Assembly: GCA_039583875.1 (NCBI GenBank)
Contig: CM077150.1
Span: 185,694,375 to 185,758,374, forward strand
Length of the DNA stretch: 64,000 bases
Reading direction: 5' to 3'
Source: Platanthera guangdongensis
Lineage: Eukaryota; Streptophyta; Magnoliopsida; Asparagales; Orchidaceae
Positions 9,574 to 20,394 of this stretch are shown here, piece by piece. The notes under the pieces are model-generated. The model saw nothing but the letters and a program-made list of their open reading frames with translations. It was not told the origin of the DNA and made no database searches. The stretch's first letter is position 1. The number at the start of each line of letters is the position of its first letter. The position numbers and the translations under genes are program-made.

Positions 9574-11892
9574 TTAATTTCCCTTAGGAACCCAATCGAA
9601 CTTGGGTCCTAGATTCTTGGTTAGCATACTCCCCCTCGGGTGGTTAACCCTACGAGTGGTCGGCCTCGCATTGCTAACATAAGGAGTCTCGTTATACCTC
9701 GGATTAAACCAACAATCCACTACAAAGTGACCAACTTTGCCACAACACCAACAGTCAAATCTGTTGTACCTCTTCCTAGGCTCCTGCTTTACCCTGGGAA
9801 TGTTGGGTACAGCCGGGGCCTTGGATCTGGAGGTGGAGGCATCATAGTGATTGCAGTCACATGACTTCTTCACCTTCTGTTCCTTCAGTATAACAGGCTT
9901 GGCTTTTGGTGCCTGCTTTCTATTATGGCCGCTAGAGAATTGACCATAATTTCCCATGTGGATTTCCTCATAAGGTGCCTTGAAGACACTCTCACCGAAG
10001 TTGCGGGGAAAAGTCCAACCATCATATCGGCTCTTTGGCTTTGCAACTGAGGGCCGGAAATGATGACCAAAGGTTGACTCAAAGTCATGTTGGTTGCTGT
10101 GAAAGCTAGGCTTTCTGAACGCAACAGGACTGAGTGGGGCCTTTCCCTTTTCAGCAGCAGAGGCCTTCTTGGCGGCCTTATTCTTTCTCTGGTTCCTATT
10201 TCTCCTGGATGAGGAACCAGATACCCCTACATGCCCCAAGCCAGCTTCTTTGGCCTGAGCAGAGAAGGTATCAACTAATGGAAGAACTGTTTTTGGCATA
10301 GAGAAGCTCTTGACGATCTTCCTTTCTACCGCAAGTTGTTCTTCCAACTTGTCGACTTCCTCCTGCTTAAGATCAAGTAGCTTAAGAGACTCTGAATGCT
10401 TTGAAGTCAGGTCTAGGTGTTCCTGTCGGAGAGAGATCAAACTGGTGATCTCTTCCCTTAGGGAGACACTCTCACCCTTAAGGAATTTCACTTCCTTTTT
10501 CTCAGCCTTCAATCTCTTACGACACTCCTCGAAAGTGTTGAGCAGAAGCTCATACTTCTCGAGGAGCTCCGCTTCACGGGCCGAAGGGCTATCCTCAGGG
10601 TCATCATCCTGAGACTCAGGATCAGATTCAGAGTCGGAGAGAGGGGTGTGAGCTTTTACCTTCCCAGTAAATGGGGGGCATTCTCCTTCTGAGTCGGAGC
10701 GACCCACCAGCCCGAATTAGGCTTCCTCATCATCACTGGAGTCTGAGGAATCAGACTCACTCAGTGTCTTTGGATTTTTTGCGGTGTAGCTCCTCTCTTT
10801 CTTCTTATCTCTAGAGGACTTGTGCTCCTCTTCCTTCCCCTTTTCTCTCTTCCCTTGGTGGCAGTCGGCCACGACGTGTCCTGGCTTATTGCATCCAAAA
10901 CAAATAATGTCAGAGGAGCGATGTTTGTTCAGTTTAGAAGCATACCTGTCAGAAGAATAATTTTTCTTCTGATGCATGGAGGAGGAGTTGTCTCTCTTTC
11001 TTTGATTCCTCATCTTGAGGTACTTCTTGAATTCTCGGGTGATGAGGGAGAAATCTTCCTCAGACAACTCTGAGCTGGAGGAGCATGGCTCGGAGTCCTC
11101 CTCCTCATCCTTTTTCCCGGCACGGTATGAAACTGCACCCTTGCCCTTCCTGGAGTGAATGGCTTTTAGGGCCACAGTCTTTTCCTTGGCTGCAGCCTTC
11201 TCTGCTTCTTCTTCTGCTTTCCTGGTGTTCAGTTGAAGCTCATAGGACATCAGCTTCCCAAACAGAATTTGCGGGTCTGTTTCAGCAAGTCTGCCAAACT
11301 CTCGGATGGCACAGATCTTTGTGTCCCATTCCTTAGTAAGGGACCTAAGGAATTTATCATTAAGTTCACCATCAGTGAACACTCTTCCATATCCTTTGAG
11401 GGCATTGACAATCTTGAGGAAGTTCTCGAAGGTGACTCCGATCTATTCCTTAGGCCCTTGTCTGAAGGCCTCATATTTCTGGTTTAGGAGGGATTTCCGA
11501 TCATCCCTCACTTCATCAGTGCCCTCCATTAGTATAATCAGGCAGTGCCAGATCTCCTTTGCTGTCCTGCAGTTGCAGAAGTTCTACATCATTGAGTTAT
11601 CGACTGCGCTGACCAGAATGTTCTGCGCCTTCTTGTCAAGTCCCACCAGCACCATCTCGTCCTTGTCCATTTCAGAAATTTTCTTTGGCACTTTCTTGGT
11701 AGGATCAATGGTGGAGGCCTTAGTGGGGACATAAGGTCCCTCCTCCACGATCATGAAGAGTTGGGGATCGACCGCTTCCATGTAGAACCTAATCTTGTCC
11801 TTCCAGATAGGAAAGTTTAGCCTGGTGCACACTGGGATCTTGCCTGTGTACTTGAGTCCGTCCATAGTAGAAGTCTGCCTTCTTCTTGACAC
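9574..11892 (-). pseudogene. Gag of C with two zinc knuckles and a coiled coil
   Basis: Capsid/nucleocapsid protein. The N-terminus (RLNFPIWKDKIRFYMEAVDP) is a gag domain of the Retrotran_gag_2/UBN2 type. Then come a Lys-rich stretch, CCHC knuckle 1 (CFGCNKPGHVVADC), an acidic Ser/Asp region, a long heptad-like coiled coil (about 10300-10560) and knuckle 2 (CWCCGKVGHFVVDC), ending WVPKGN-stop. Stops occur at about 11586 (CAG to TAG), 11444 and 10716; the last two read as coding in G. Start may be ATG at 11892 or the internal ATG of MDGLKYTG at about 11862. Confidence 0.85.
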
Positions 11893-11942
11893 TAGTGGCA
11901 GGAACTTACTCTAGGCGTTAACCTATTTGTTGAGTAACCTCC

Positions 11943-11954
11943 CTCTGATACACT
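11943..11954 (-). promoter_or_regulatory. Primer binding site of C
   Basis: Minus strand reads TGTATCAGAG, one base off the initiator-tRNA-Met complement TGGTATCAGAG, two bases inside the 5' LTR. Confidence 0.8.
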
Positions 11955-13483
11955 TGAAAGTCCACTTAGTGTCAACTACCTTCACCTATGGGGGGGAATA
12001 GGTGTCTTGCAGCGTTTTTGCGGAATTAAAGTCGTACCTGCACAAGAAAATAAAATAACACAGCACACAAAGGTGACAAGCAAATTATAGTGGTTCCCCG
12101 ATTTGGGTACATCCACTTTCCCCCTTCGACCTATCTCCTAACCAGGGATGACTCGGTCACTTCACCAACAGGATTGAAATTCAATCCTTGCACTAACGGA
12201 AGGAACCCTTCCACACGTATGAGTCACCACTCCCACAACACGGGTTGCACCCAACCCTTACAACTAGGGACCAATCGTTCCGTTACAAAGAAATTGAAAA
12301 TAGATTGTATAAGAAATACAAACAACTTATGGACACTAAGGTGTCCCTCTTCGTTCGATGACGTGTTCTTGAAGTCAACGAAGAGTCCACAACCCTAGAT
12401 CTCACTTGGAGAAAATCTCCCCGAAACCGGCGGCGGCAAGAAGGGCGGCGGCATGGTTCTCGGGATCGGCGGCGACAACGGCGTGCTGCGGCTGTTCTTT
12501 GGAGATTCAATTTTCGTAGCAAAGCTAGCAAGGTCTTCGAACGGTCACACTAGGATCGATCGTCTCGATCGATTCAGATGGGGAAGGTTTTCCCGATCAA
12601 CGAATCAAGAGACAAAAGATCTCTGGTTAGACTCGTAAAACGATGTGCTTGGCTGAGCTTCTGTCGCCGGGAGATCTGGAAGAAACCACGATCAAAAGCC
12701 GGCGATCAACAGGCACGTGCGGCGACGGCGGCGGAGCAGGTTTCACGATCTAGGTCACGTCGGTGGCTCGGCTTTCGTTTTTCTGTCTTCTTCTCACTGT
12801 TCAAAAATACCGATGTATTTATACATTAGGTCTTCAAGATGACCGTCGTGGGTCCCACCAGAAGAAACCCTAAAACCGGTTCAAAACAGCGCCTTAACAT
12901 TTGATCCGGTCCAGCGTGCTTCAGAAATTCGCCTAAGGCAAAATCGGCGAGAATCGAAGGTGATTCTCGTCGAATCGGCGAGAATCGAAGGTGATTCTCG
13001 TCGAATCGGCGAGAATCAGCCAGTGATTCTCGACGATTTTGACTTAGCGACAGATTTGCATGCTCTGATTTAGCCGGATAGAGACGGCAAGAATCAGCCA
13101 GTGATTCTCGACGATTCGGCGAGAATCACTTGGTGATTCTCGTCGATTATTACTTAGACGATTTTTCGTCTTTCCACCCATGAGCTGCTCTTTGACCCAT
13201 CCTTGCTCCTTGTCTGCTCTTGCATTATCACAGCCCTGTACTTGAAAATAAGTACACTCCAATAGAGAGAGTACACGTAGGCCAACACACTGATCTGCTC
13301 AACGAGGGATTACGTCTCGCAGACCCGTGTATATTGACCTACTGCACCCTGACATTGGTGTGTACTTAGCGTGGAATAACTGCAAGCACAACTTAAAAGA
13401 TTTCATCAAATACATTGTCTATTTACCTTAGCTTGCTCAGGGGCTTCTTCAAATCAGGTACGTTGTGGATACAATACCCAACA
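11955..13483 (-). repeat. 5' LTR of C
   Basis: About 1529 bp; on the minus strand it starts TGTTGGGTATTG and ends GGACTTTCA. Minus-strand TATAAATA at 12816-12823 is a plausible core promoter. The palindrome array is at about 12940-13150. Confidence 0.93.
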
Positions 13484-13488
13484 GGTGT
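13484..13488. repeat. Right TSD of element C (ggtgt)
   Basis: Pairs with 4563-4567. Confidence 0.9.
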
Positions 13489-13529
13489 TGACGGAGGTGT
13501 TTCTTTGTCATAGTTACACCATCCTGGTC

Positions 13530-13534
13530 ATCGC
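13530..13534. repeat. Left TSD of element D (atcgc)
   Basis: Exact match to 18726-18730. Confidence 0.9.
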
Positions 13535-13870
13535 TGTTGAAGTATTAGACCGGGCGGCCTTGCGGTCTTGTCTGGCGGTTTGGAGACCGGGCGGTCTATC
13601 GGTCTCATATTGTGGCTTGTTCTTATTCTGCTGGAGTTGCCGAGCGGTTAACCCATCTGTCTAACCGTGCGGCATGTGCGGTCTCTGTAAATTCTAGCCG
13701 CTCAGCCCAGTACATGTTTAGTCCCACATTGTTTGTTTGTACTCTCTCATATCTCCTCCATTCTATAAAAGGGAGGTCATAACTTTGTAAATGATATCTT
13801 TTTTGGATAATAAAATTTCAATTATTCAAATTTCTGTCCATTTCTTAGCTACTTATTCGCTACTTTTACA
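13535..13870 (+). repeat. 5' LTR of D
   Basis: 336 bp, TGTTGAAGTATTAGACC to CGCTACTTTTACA; pairs with 18390-18725. Confidence 0.95.
13764..13771 (+). promoter_or_regulatory. TATA box in the D 5' LTR
   Basis: TATAAAAG, followed about 45 bp later by aataaaa (13809-13815), a spacing that fits U3 promoter then R/polyadenylation signal. Confidence 0.6.
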
Positions 13871-14326
13871 TTGTATCAAAGCACTCGGTCCTTTCCACCT
13901 GAGTACGCTCTCTCTGATCTCGCGGCCTCTTCTTTCTTCTCCGCGGCCTATTTTTGCGGCTTGATTTCTCTTCTGCCAGCTGCTCTTGTTCGCACGGCTT
14001 GTCCCTTCCCGCGACCTGTTCTCGCGGCCTGTCTCTTTCTGCGGCCTGTCTTCGCGGCAAGGTTCATTTGCTTTCTCTTCTCTTCTGTTCGCTTCGACTC
14101 TTTCAGTTCGCGCGACCTCTTTCCTGTACTTTGGTCTGCTTCGTGGCCGCTGGTATTCTGCCACCGTGCCGCTGCAGCTTCTTCTCTTCATCCCACTGCG
14201 GTTTCATCCTTGTTCGCTGCGGTTTCTTTCTCATGTCTCGGCCTCCTCCTTAGGTCGCGGCTTGCTCTCCGTTTTTTTTCTCTCGCGCGGTCTATCTTCT
14301 TCTCGCCGTTGTTTCCTGCCTTCTCT
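13871..14326 (+). other. Primer site and 5' leader of D
   Basis: TTGTATCAAAGC at 13871-13882 is a mutated tRNA-Met primer site. The rest is a pyrimidine-rich leader with repeated gcggcctgt-like phrases and no conserved ORF. The leader of B (31703-32347) has the same character. Confidence 0.75.
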
Positions 14327-15207
14327 ATGGCTACTTCCAGTCTCTCCACTCCCATTATCTCTACCTCCACCGCTCCTGCAGATCCTGCTCCTCCTACTCC
14401 TTCGGGAAACCTTGGCACGCTTTCTAAGCTTATAGGCTCCAACTATCCCGATTGAAGCGTTTCTTTCACCTTTCTTCTTCGCTCACAGTGCAAGCGTCAT
14501 CGCCTCACCGATGACCCTCCTCCTCGTAACTCTCCTGAATTTGATGATTGGGATGCGAGTGATTCCCTTGTCCGCACTTGGTTGGCAAACAGCCTCTCTG
14601 ATGAGTGCCTTCCCATCATTCGCCATGATGAGACGGTCAAGGCCGCCTAGCTTCACCTAGCTGCTCTCTATTCGAAGGGGGGCCAGACGTCCCGCATTTA
14701 TACTCTCTATGCGGACCTCTTCGCCCGCCCTTCCATGTCTCTTGTTGTGTCTTATCAACAGGTTCAGGCTCTTGGCGTAGAGATCCTCCAGAATCGCCCC
14801 TTCTCTGCGGACTTGGCCCAACAGCACAAACACTTCCAGGAACTCCTGGTTGTCTGTTATCTTCTCCATCTTCCTGATTCCTATGATATGATCCGCCAGC
14901 AGATCCTGGGTGAGGTGGAATCTCCTACTTTGGATTCCACCACAGCTCGCATTGCCGTTGTTACTTTGCTGCTCCAGCGGCCTCTGTTGGCCTCCCCCCT
15001 TCCCAGGACTTCATTGCTTACTAAGCTCAGAAGGGATGACCTAGTTGTCGCGGCCACTCCGACGGACAGGGTTCGTCCAGGTTCCTCTGCTCTCACTGTG
15101 GTCGTACCGGCCATTCTGTTGACCGCTGCTGGCAGAAACATCCTCATCTTCGCCCTTCCGGTGATGCTCATTCTTCGGCCTCCGCCTCCTCTCGGCCATC
15201 TGCCTCT
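14327..15207 (+). pseudogene. Gag of D
   Basis: ATG at 14327 starts MATSSLSTPII. A stop at 14453 replaces the Trp expected after SNYPD, and another at about 14648 probably replaces Gln (AA-Q-LHLAALY). Downstream, YADLFARPS, QNRPFSADLAQQHKHFQELL and RQQILGEVESPTLD are typical copia gag. A frameshift around 15000-15080 moves to the frame encoding the zinc knuckle CSHCGRTGHSVDRC, which continues into protease. Confidence 0.8.
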
Positions 15208-16196
15208 GTGGCCACGACTTCAGGTAGTGCCCACGTCGTTACCCAAGGTAAATGGCTGATTGACTCCGGTGCTACAAATCATATGACTGGCAACCCTCAT
15301 TGCTTCTCCCATCTTGAGACGCATGACCGCTTGCCCCCGGTTCGTGTAGCGGATGGTTCACCATCCCCGGTTCATGGGACGGGCATGGTTCAACTCACCC
15401 CATCACTTTGCTTGGAGGACACTCTTTATGTCCCGAAGTTCCCGTGCAATTTATTATCTGTTACTACTTTATTCCGGCAACTTCAGTGCTCCATCTTATT
15501 CACTCCAACTGCTTGTTCTTTTCAGGACCCGAGGACCCAGCGGACGATTGCTACTGGGACTGAGAGCGACGGACTCTGTTTCCTCGACAATGTTTCCGCT
15601 CTATCTTCCTACTCCTCCTCTACATATCTGCTTCAATGGCATCTTCTCCTTGGACATCCTCCTGCCCGGATTCTTCGACAGCTTCTGCCCCACTTACCTC
15701 CTACCAGTTCTTCGCTCAACTGTGATGCGTGTCAGCTTGGCAAAAATCATCGCTACTTCTTCCCCCCGAAGCAAGGTCGTGGCTCCTCTCGCCCGTTTGA
15801 TCTCATTCATTCTAATGTCTGGGGTCCTGCTCCTACCCTCACCGTTCGTTGGGGTAGTTCCTACTTGGTAACTTTTATAAATGATTTTTCTCGATGTACC
15901 TGGGTGTATCTATTAAAAGATCGCTCTGAACTCTTTTTTGTCTGGCAATCCTTTTATTTTATGATTAAGACTCAATTTGACATTTCTATTAAAGTTTTAC
16001 GCTCTGATAATGCTAAGGAATATCTTAGCCATGAATTCTCCTCTTTCTTTCGGCAATATGGTCTTCTTCATCAAACCACCTGTGTTTACACCTCCCAGCA
16101 GAATGGGGTGGCGGAGCGTAAAAACCGTCACCTCCTTGATGTCGCTCGCACTCTCATGACGCAAATGCACGTACCCGCTCCTACTAGGGCTACGTT
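15208..16196 (+). pseudogene. Protease and integrase of D
   Basis: Protease active site WLIDSGATNHMTGN begins at about 15253. The integrase zinc region (HLLLGHPPARIL to CDACQLGK) and core follow: LRSDNAKEY and NGVAERKNRH supply the second Asp and the Glu. The first catalytic Asp reads as Asn (IHSNVWGPA), so the enzyme should be inactive. A frameshift near 16180-16196 moves the integrase tail to the next frame. Confidence 0.85.
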
Positions 16197-18382
16197 GTGC
16201 TACTCGTCTGTTATCTCATCAATCATCTTCCCTCCACGGTTCTCCACGGCCAGACCCCCTTCTCCATTCTCTACCCCCACAAGGAACCTTTTCCTCTCCC
16301 TCTTCGTGTCTTTGGGTGCACGGCTTTTATTCACGCCCCATCCGCTACCCGCGACAAGCTTTCCCCCCGTTTCACCAAGTGTGTCTTTTTGGGGTACTCT
16401 ACCACTCAAAAAGGCTATTGCTGTTTTGACGCCGTTTTGCGGAGACAATTTGTCTCCGCAGACGTGACATTCTTCGAGAATGCTTCCTACTTCTCTCCTG
16501 ACTCCTCTCTTCCTCCTGATGTCTCTGCTTCTCCACCGCCTCTCTCTATTCCTTCCACGCCTCTCGACGTCTCCACCTTTCCCCCATCTCCTCCTCCATC
16601 TCCTTCCCTATCCGTCTCACCCCCTACCCCTCCTCCCTCTTCTCCGCGGCCATCTCTCTCTAGTCCCGGTCCAGCCTTCTCCGCCACGGACGCTCCGGTC
16701 GCTGAGACTCCCGTCGACCTGGATCTTCCCATTGCTTTTTGCAAAGGGGTGTGGGCGTGTACTCAACACCCGCTTGCGGCAGTTGTTTCCTATGATCGGT
16801 TTTCCCCTTCTCGCAGGTGTTTTGCCTTGGCTATCTCCGCTGATTCGACTCCCCGCACCTACCAGGAGGCTCTTACTATCCCTCATTGGAAGTCTGCCAT
16901 GGATGAGGAGATGGCTACTCTTACTGAACGGGGTACCTGGACCCTTGTTCCTCCTCCCGTGGGTACTGATGTGGTTGGCTGTCGCTGGGTTTTTGTTGTG
17001 AAATTTCGCCCCGACGGCACTGTGGATCGCTACAAGGCCCGGCTGGTGGCCAAAGGCTTCACTCAAACTTACGGTGTTGATTACTTTGACACCTTCTCTC
17101 TGGTTGCTCACCTCAGCACTATCCGGGTTCTTCTCTCTGTGGCTATTAACTGGGATTGGGCTATTTCCCAGCTTGATGTCAAGAATGCCTTTCTCTATGG
17201 CGATCTTCAGGAGGACATCTACATGGAGCAACCTCCTTGGTATGTTGCTCAGGAGGAGACACGCGTATGCCGTTTGAAGAAGACCATTTATGGCCTAAAG
17301 CAGAGCCATCGGGCGTGGTTCGACATGTTCAGTGGTATTGTGGCTATCATAGACTTACAAGGACTTCGGCCGATCACTCTTTATTCATTCGCAAAACGGC
17401 CTCGGGACTGGTAGTTTTGGCAGTGTATGTGGATGATATTCTTCTTACCGACGATGACCAAGCTGGGGTGGACTTGACGAAGAAACACCTCCGTCAACAC
17501 CTAGTCACAAAGGATATGGGCTCCCCGAAATACTTTTTGGGAATAGAAATCTCTCGGAAGCGTGACTCGTTGGTTCTCTCCCAACGGAAGAATGCCCTTG
17601 ATCTTCTAAAAGAGGCAGGATTGACAGGTGCCAAACCAGCCCGGTTTCCCATGACTATTGGAGAAGACAAAACGTGGACGGATGACTCGCCCCTTCTATC
17701 TGATGTTACAAGGTACAGACGGTTGGTGGGAAAACTCATCTATCTCACAGTGACAAGACCCGACATCTCCTATACTGTAGGCAAGGTCAGTCAGTTTATG
17801 CAAGCTCCCAGAGAGTGTCATCTTCAGTCTGCCTTGAAGATTTTAGAGTATGTCAAAGCAGCACCGGGAAAAGGGCTAATCTTTCAGAAGAATGGTCATC
17901 TGAGGGTTGAAGCCTACTCAAATTCAAGCTATGCGGATGATAAAGGCGATCGTAAGTCCATATCAGGTTTTTGTACGTTTGTTGGAGGAAACCTTGTGAG
18001 TTGGAAGAGCAAGAAAAAGTTTGTTGTCTCCAGATCCAGTGCAGAAGCTGAATACCGGAGTATGGATTCAACCACGTGTGAGTTAAAGTGGTTGCGGGCT
18101 CTCATGCTTGACCTAGGAGAGGTCTATGACTATCCTCTTCCTATGTTCTGTGACAACAAGGCTGCTATATACATATCCAAAAATCCGGTCTTCCATGAGA
18201 GAACAAAGCATATAGAGGTTGACTATCACTTCATTCGGGAGGAGATTTTGAAGAAACAGATTTGTACTCCGTTTGTCACCTCTGACAAAGAATTAGCGGA
18301 TATCTTCACAAAACCGGTCTCTACTTTCTTCTTCCACATTTCTGACAAGCTGGGCATGATTGATATCTATGCTCCAGCTTGA
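16197..18382 (+). pseudogene. Integrase tail, RT and RNase H of D
   Basis: Starts with the integrase C-terminus (YLINHLPSTVLHGQTP, GYSTTQKGYCCFD), a Pro/Ser-rich linker, then RT (GCRWVFVVKFRPDG, ARLVAKGFTQTYGVDYF, LDVKNAFLYGDL). A frameshift near 17310-17340 precedes YVDDILLTD (17426 on). RNase H shows SRSSAEAEYRSMDS, MFCDNKAAI and ADIFTKPVS and ends with a stop beside the polypurine tract. The catalytic YVDD is intact. This copy serves as reference for the cut-up pol of B. Confidence 0.88.
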
Positions 18383-18389
18383 GGGGGAG
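18381..18389 (+). promoter_or_regulatory. Polypurine tract of D
   Basis: GAGGGGGAG directly before the 3' LTR, identical to that of B. Confidence 0.88.
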
Positions 18390-18725
18390 TGTTGAAGTAT
18401 TAGACCGGGCGGCCTTGTGGTCTTGTCTGGCGGTTTGGAGACTGGGCGGTCTATCAGTTTCATATTGCGGCTTGTTCTTATTCTGCTGGAGTTGCCGAGC
18501 GGTTAACCCATCTGTCTAACCGCGCGGCCTGTGCGGTCTCAGTAAATTCTAGCCGCTCAGCCCTGTATATGTTTAATCCCACATTATTTGTTTGTACTCT
18601 CTCATATCTCCTCCATTCTATAAAATGGAGGTCATACCTTTGTAAATGATATCTTTTTTGGATAATAAAATTTCAATTATTCAAATTTCTGTCCATTTCT
18701 TAGCTACTTATTCGCTACTTTTACA
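18390..18725 (+). repeat. 3' LTR of D
   Basis: 336 bp pair of 13535-13870; TATAAAAT at 18618-18625. Confidence 0.95.
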
Positions 18726-18730
18726 ATCGC
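18726..18730. repeat. Right TSD of element D (atcgc)
   Basis: Pairs with 13530-13534. Confidence 0.9.
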
Positions 18731-20389
18731 CAGTAAGAATAATGTCATCAACATAAACCGCAAGAACTACCAGACCAGAGGCGGTTTTCCGAACGAATAA
18801 GGAGTGATCAGCTGAACTTCTTGCAAAACCAATGGCCGCAACAATGCCACTAAACTTGTCAAACCAGGCATGATGGCTCTTCTTGAGGCCATAGATAGCC
18901 TTCTTTAGCTGGCATACTTGTGTCTCCCCCTGAGCAACATACCCAAGAGATTGCTCTATGTAAACATCTTCCTATAGATCACTGTAGAGAAAAGTATTCT
19001 TAATATCCAGTTGCGAAATTGGCCAATCTCTGTTGACAGCGACAGAGAGAAGGACCTGAATGGTGCTAAGACGATCAATGGGAGAGAAGTTGTCGAAGTA
19101 ATCAACACCATAGGTCTGAGTGAAGCCTTTGGCCACCAGGCGGGCCTTGTAGCGATCCACGCTGCCATCGGGATGGAATTTGACAACAAAGACCCAGCGA
19201 CAACCAAAGATATATGTGCCGAAGGGAGGAGGACAGAGGGTCCATGTACCCCGTTCTGTGAGAGTAGAAATCTCCTCATCCATGGCAGCCTTCCAATGAG
19301 GAATAGTAAGGGCCTCCTGGTAGGAATGGGGGGTGGCAGTGGTCGAGATATCCAGTGCAAAAGCTCTGCGAGAAGGGGTCAGACGATCATAGGAAACAAC
19401 AGCAGCAAGCGGTACATGCCCAAACCCCTTTACGAAGAGCAATAGGGAGATCCAGGTCAGCTGGTTCCTCAGTATCCGGACCATCCGTGGTGGAGAAAGC
19501 TGGCCGGGGAGTAGAGAGACGGCGGCGGAGAGGTGGGAGATATCGCGGGAGGTGGACATGGCGGAGGAGATGGTGGAACGTCATTAGGTGTAGAGGGAAT
19601 GGATGGGTTGATATGAGGAGGAGGATCATTAGGACGAGAGGAGGACACGGGAGAGAAGTAAGATGCATTTTCAAAGAAGGTGACATCCGCAGGGACGAAC
19701 TGCTTGCGGGTAACAAGGTCAAAGCAACAATAACCTTTCTGAGTGGTAGAGTGTCCCAGAAAGACACATTTAGTGGCCCATGGTGAGAGTTTGTCAAGGG
19801 TGGCAGCGGGAGAGTGCACAAAGGTGGTGCACCCAAAGATGCGCAGAGTAAGAGGAAACGGATTCTGGTTCAGATAAAGAATGGAGAATGGGGTGGCACC
19901 ATTGAGAACTGTGGAGTGAATGCGATTGATGAGATAGCAAGAGAGGAGGACAGCATAGCCCCAATAGAAGCGAGGAACGTGCATGTGGGTCAGCAGAGTA
20001 CAAGCGACATCAAGGAGGTGACGGTTTTTGCGTTCCGCAACCCCATTTTGCTGTGAGGTGTAGACATAGCTAGTCTGATGAATAACACCATATTGCATAC
20101 ATAAAGAGGAGAAATCATGGCTAAGATATTCCTTAGCATTATCAGAACGAAGGAGTTTAATGGCGGTATCAAACTGAATCTTAATCATATAATAAAACGA
20201 TGTCCAGATAGAGAAGAGTTCGGAGCGATCTTTTAAAAGATATACCCATGTACACCTAGCTAGAGAAGTCATCAATAAATGTGACAAAATATGAACAATC
20301 CCGACCGATGGTGAGGTTAGGAGCATGCCCCCATACTTCAGAGTGAACGAGATCGAATGGACGGGAAGAGCCGCGGCTTTGTGTTGGTG

Positions 20390-20394
20390 GGAAG
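20390..20394. repeat. Left TSD of element E (ggaag)
   Basis: Exact match to 31120-31124; removing E restores a B integrase frame collinear with D. Confidence 0.92.

Larger units (their letters stand above)
4568..13483 (-). mobile_element. Element C: Sirevirus-like copia, full length
   Basis: 8.9 kb, bounded by LTRs of about 1528 bp and a perfect 5-bp TSD. It has a tRNA-Met-type primer site, gag with two zinc knuckles, protease, integrase, RT and RNase H, then about 300 bp with three polypurine tracts. LTRs differ by roughly 3 percent by eye. Stops occur in gag, at the protease start and end, after integrase and before RNase H, so it cannot act alone. There is no env-like ORF, unlike A. Confidence 0.93.
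13484..13534 (-). pseudogene. 51-bp sliver of B reverse transcriptase between C and D
   Basis: Matches the D sequence just downstream of YVDD (around 17460-17505) on the opposite strand. It connects the 18726 piece of B to the 4567 piece. Confidence 0.8.
13535..18725 (+). mobile_element. Element D: full-length copia, relative of B, opposite orientation
   Basis: 5.19 kb with 336-bp LTRs at each end, perfect TSD atcgc, primer site, gag, protease, integrase, RT, RNase H and a polypurine tract. LTRs differ at about 14 sites by eye (about 4 percent). It landed in B immediately after the YVDD-encoding region. The LTR shares its first bases with that of B (TGTTGAAGTAT) and the proteins are clearly related, so D belongs to a sister subfamily. 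Stops and frameshifts in gag and pol make it non-autonomous. Confidence 0.94.
18726..20394 (-). pseudogene. B integrase and N-terminal RT
   Basis: From right to left: integrase core (VWG followed by CTWVYLLKDRSELF, LRSDNAKEYLSHDF, NGVAERKNRHLLD), integrase tail (LINRIHSTVLNGATP, GYCCFDLVTRKQF), a Pro-rich linker, then RT (TIPHWKAAMDEEISTLTERG, ARLVAKGFTQTYGVDYF, QLDIKNTFLYSDL) and YVDDIILTG at the D insertion point. The first integrase Asp reads as Glu (VHSEVWG). Frame changes lie near 20290 and between the linker and RT. Cut on the right by E at 20395. Confidence 0.85.

Noticed and set aside
16487..17231. Long minus-strand ORFs opposite D pol
   Set aside because: They mirror the Pro/Ser-rich linker and conserved RT codons of the plus strand; no domain of their own.
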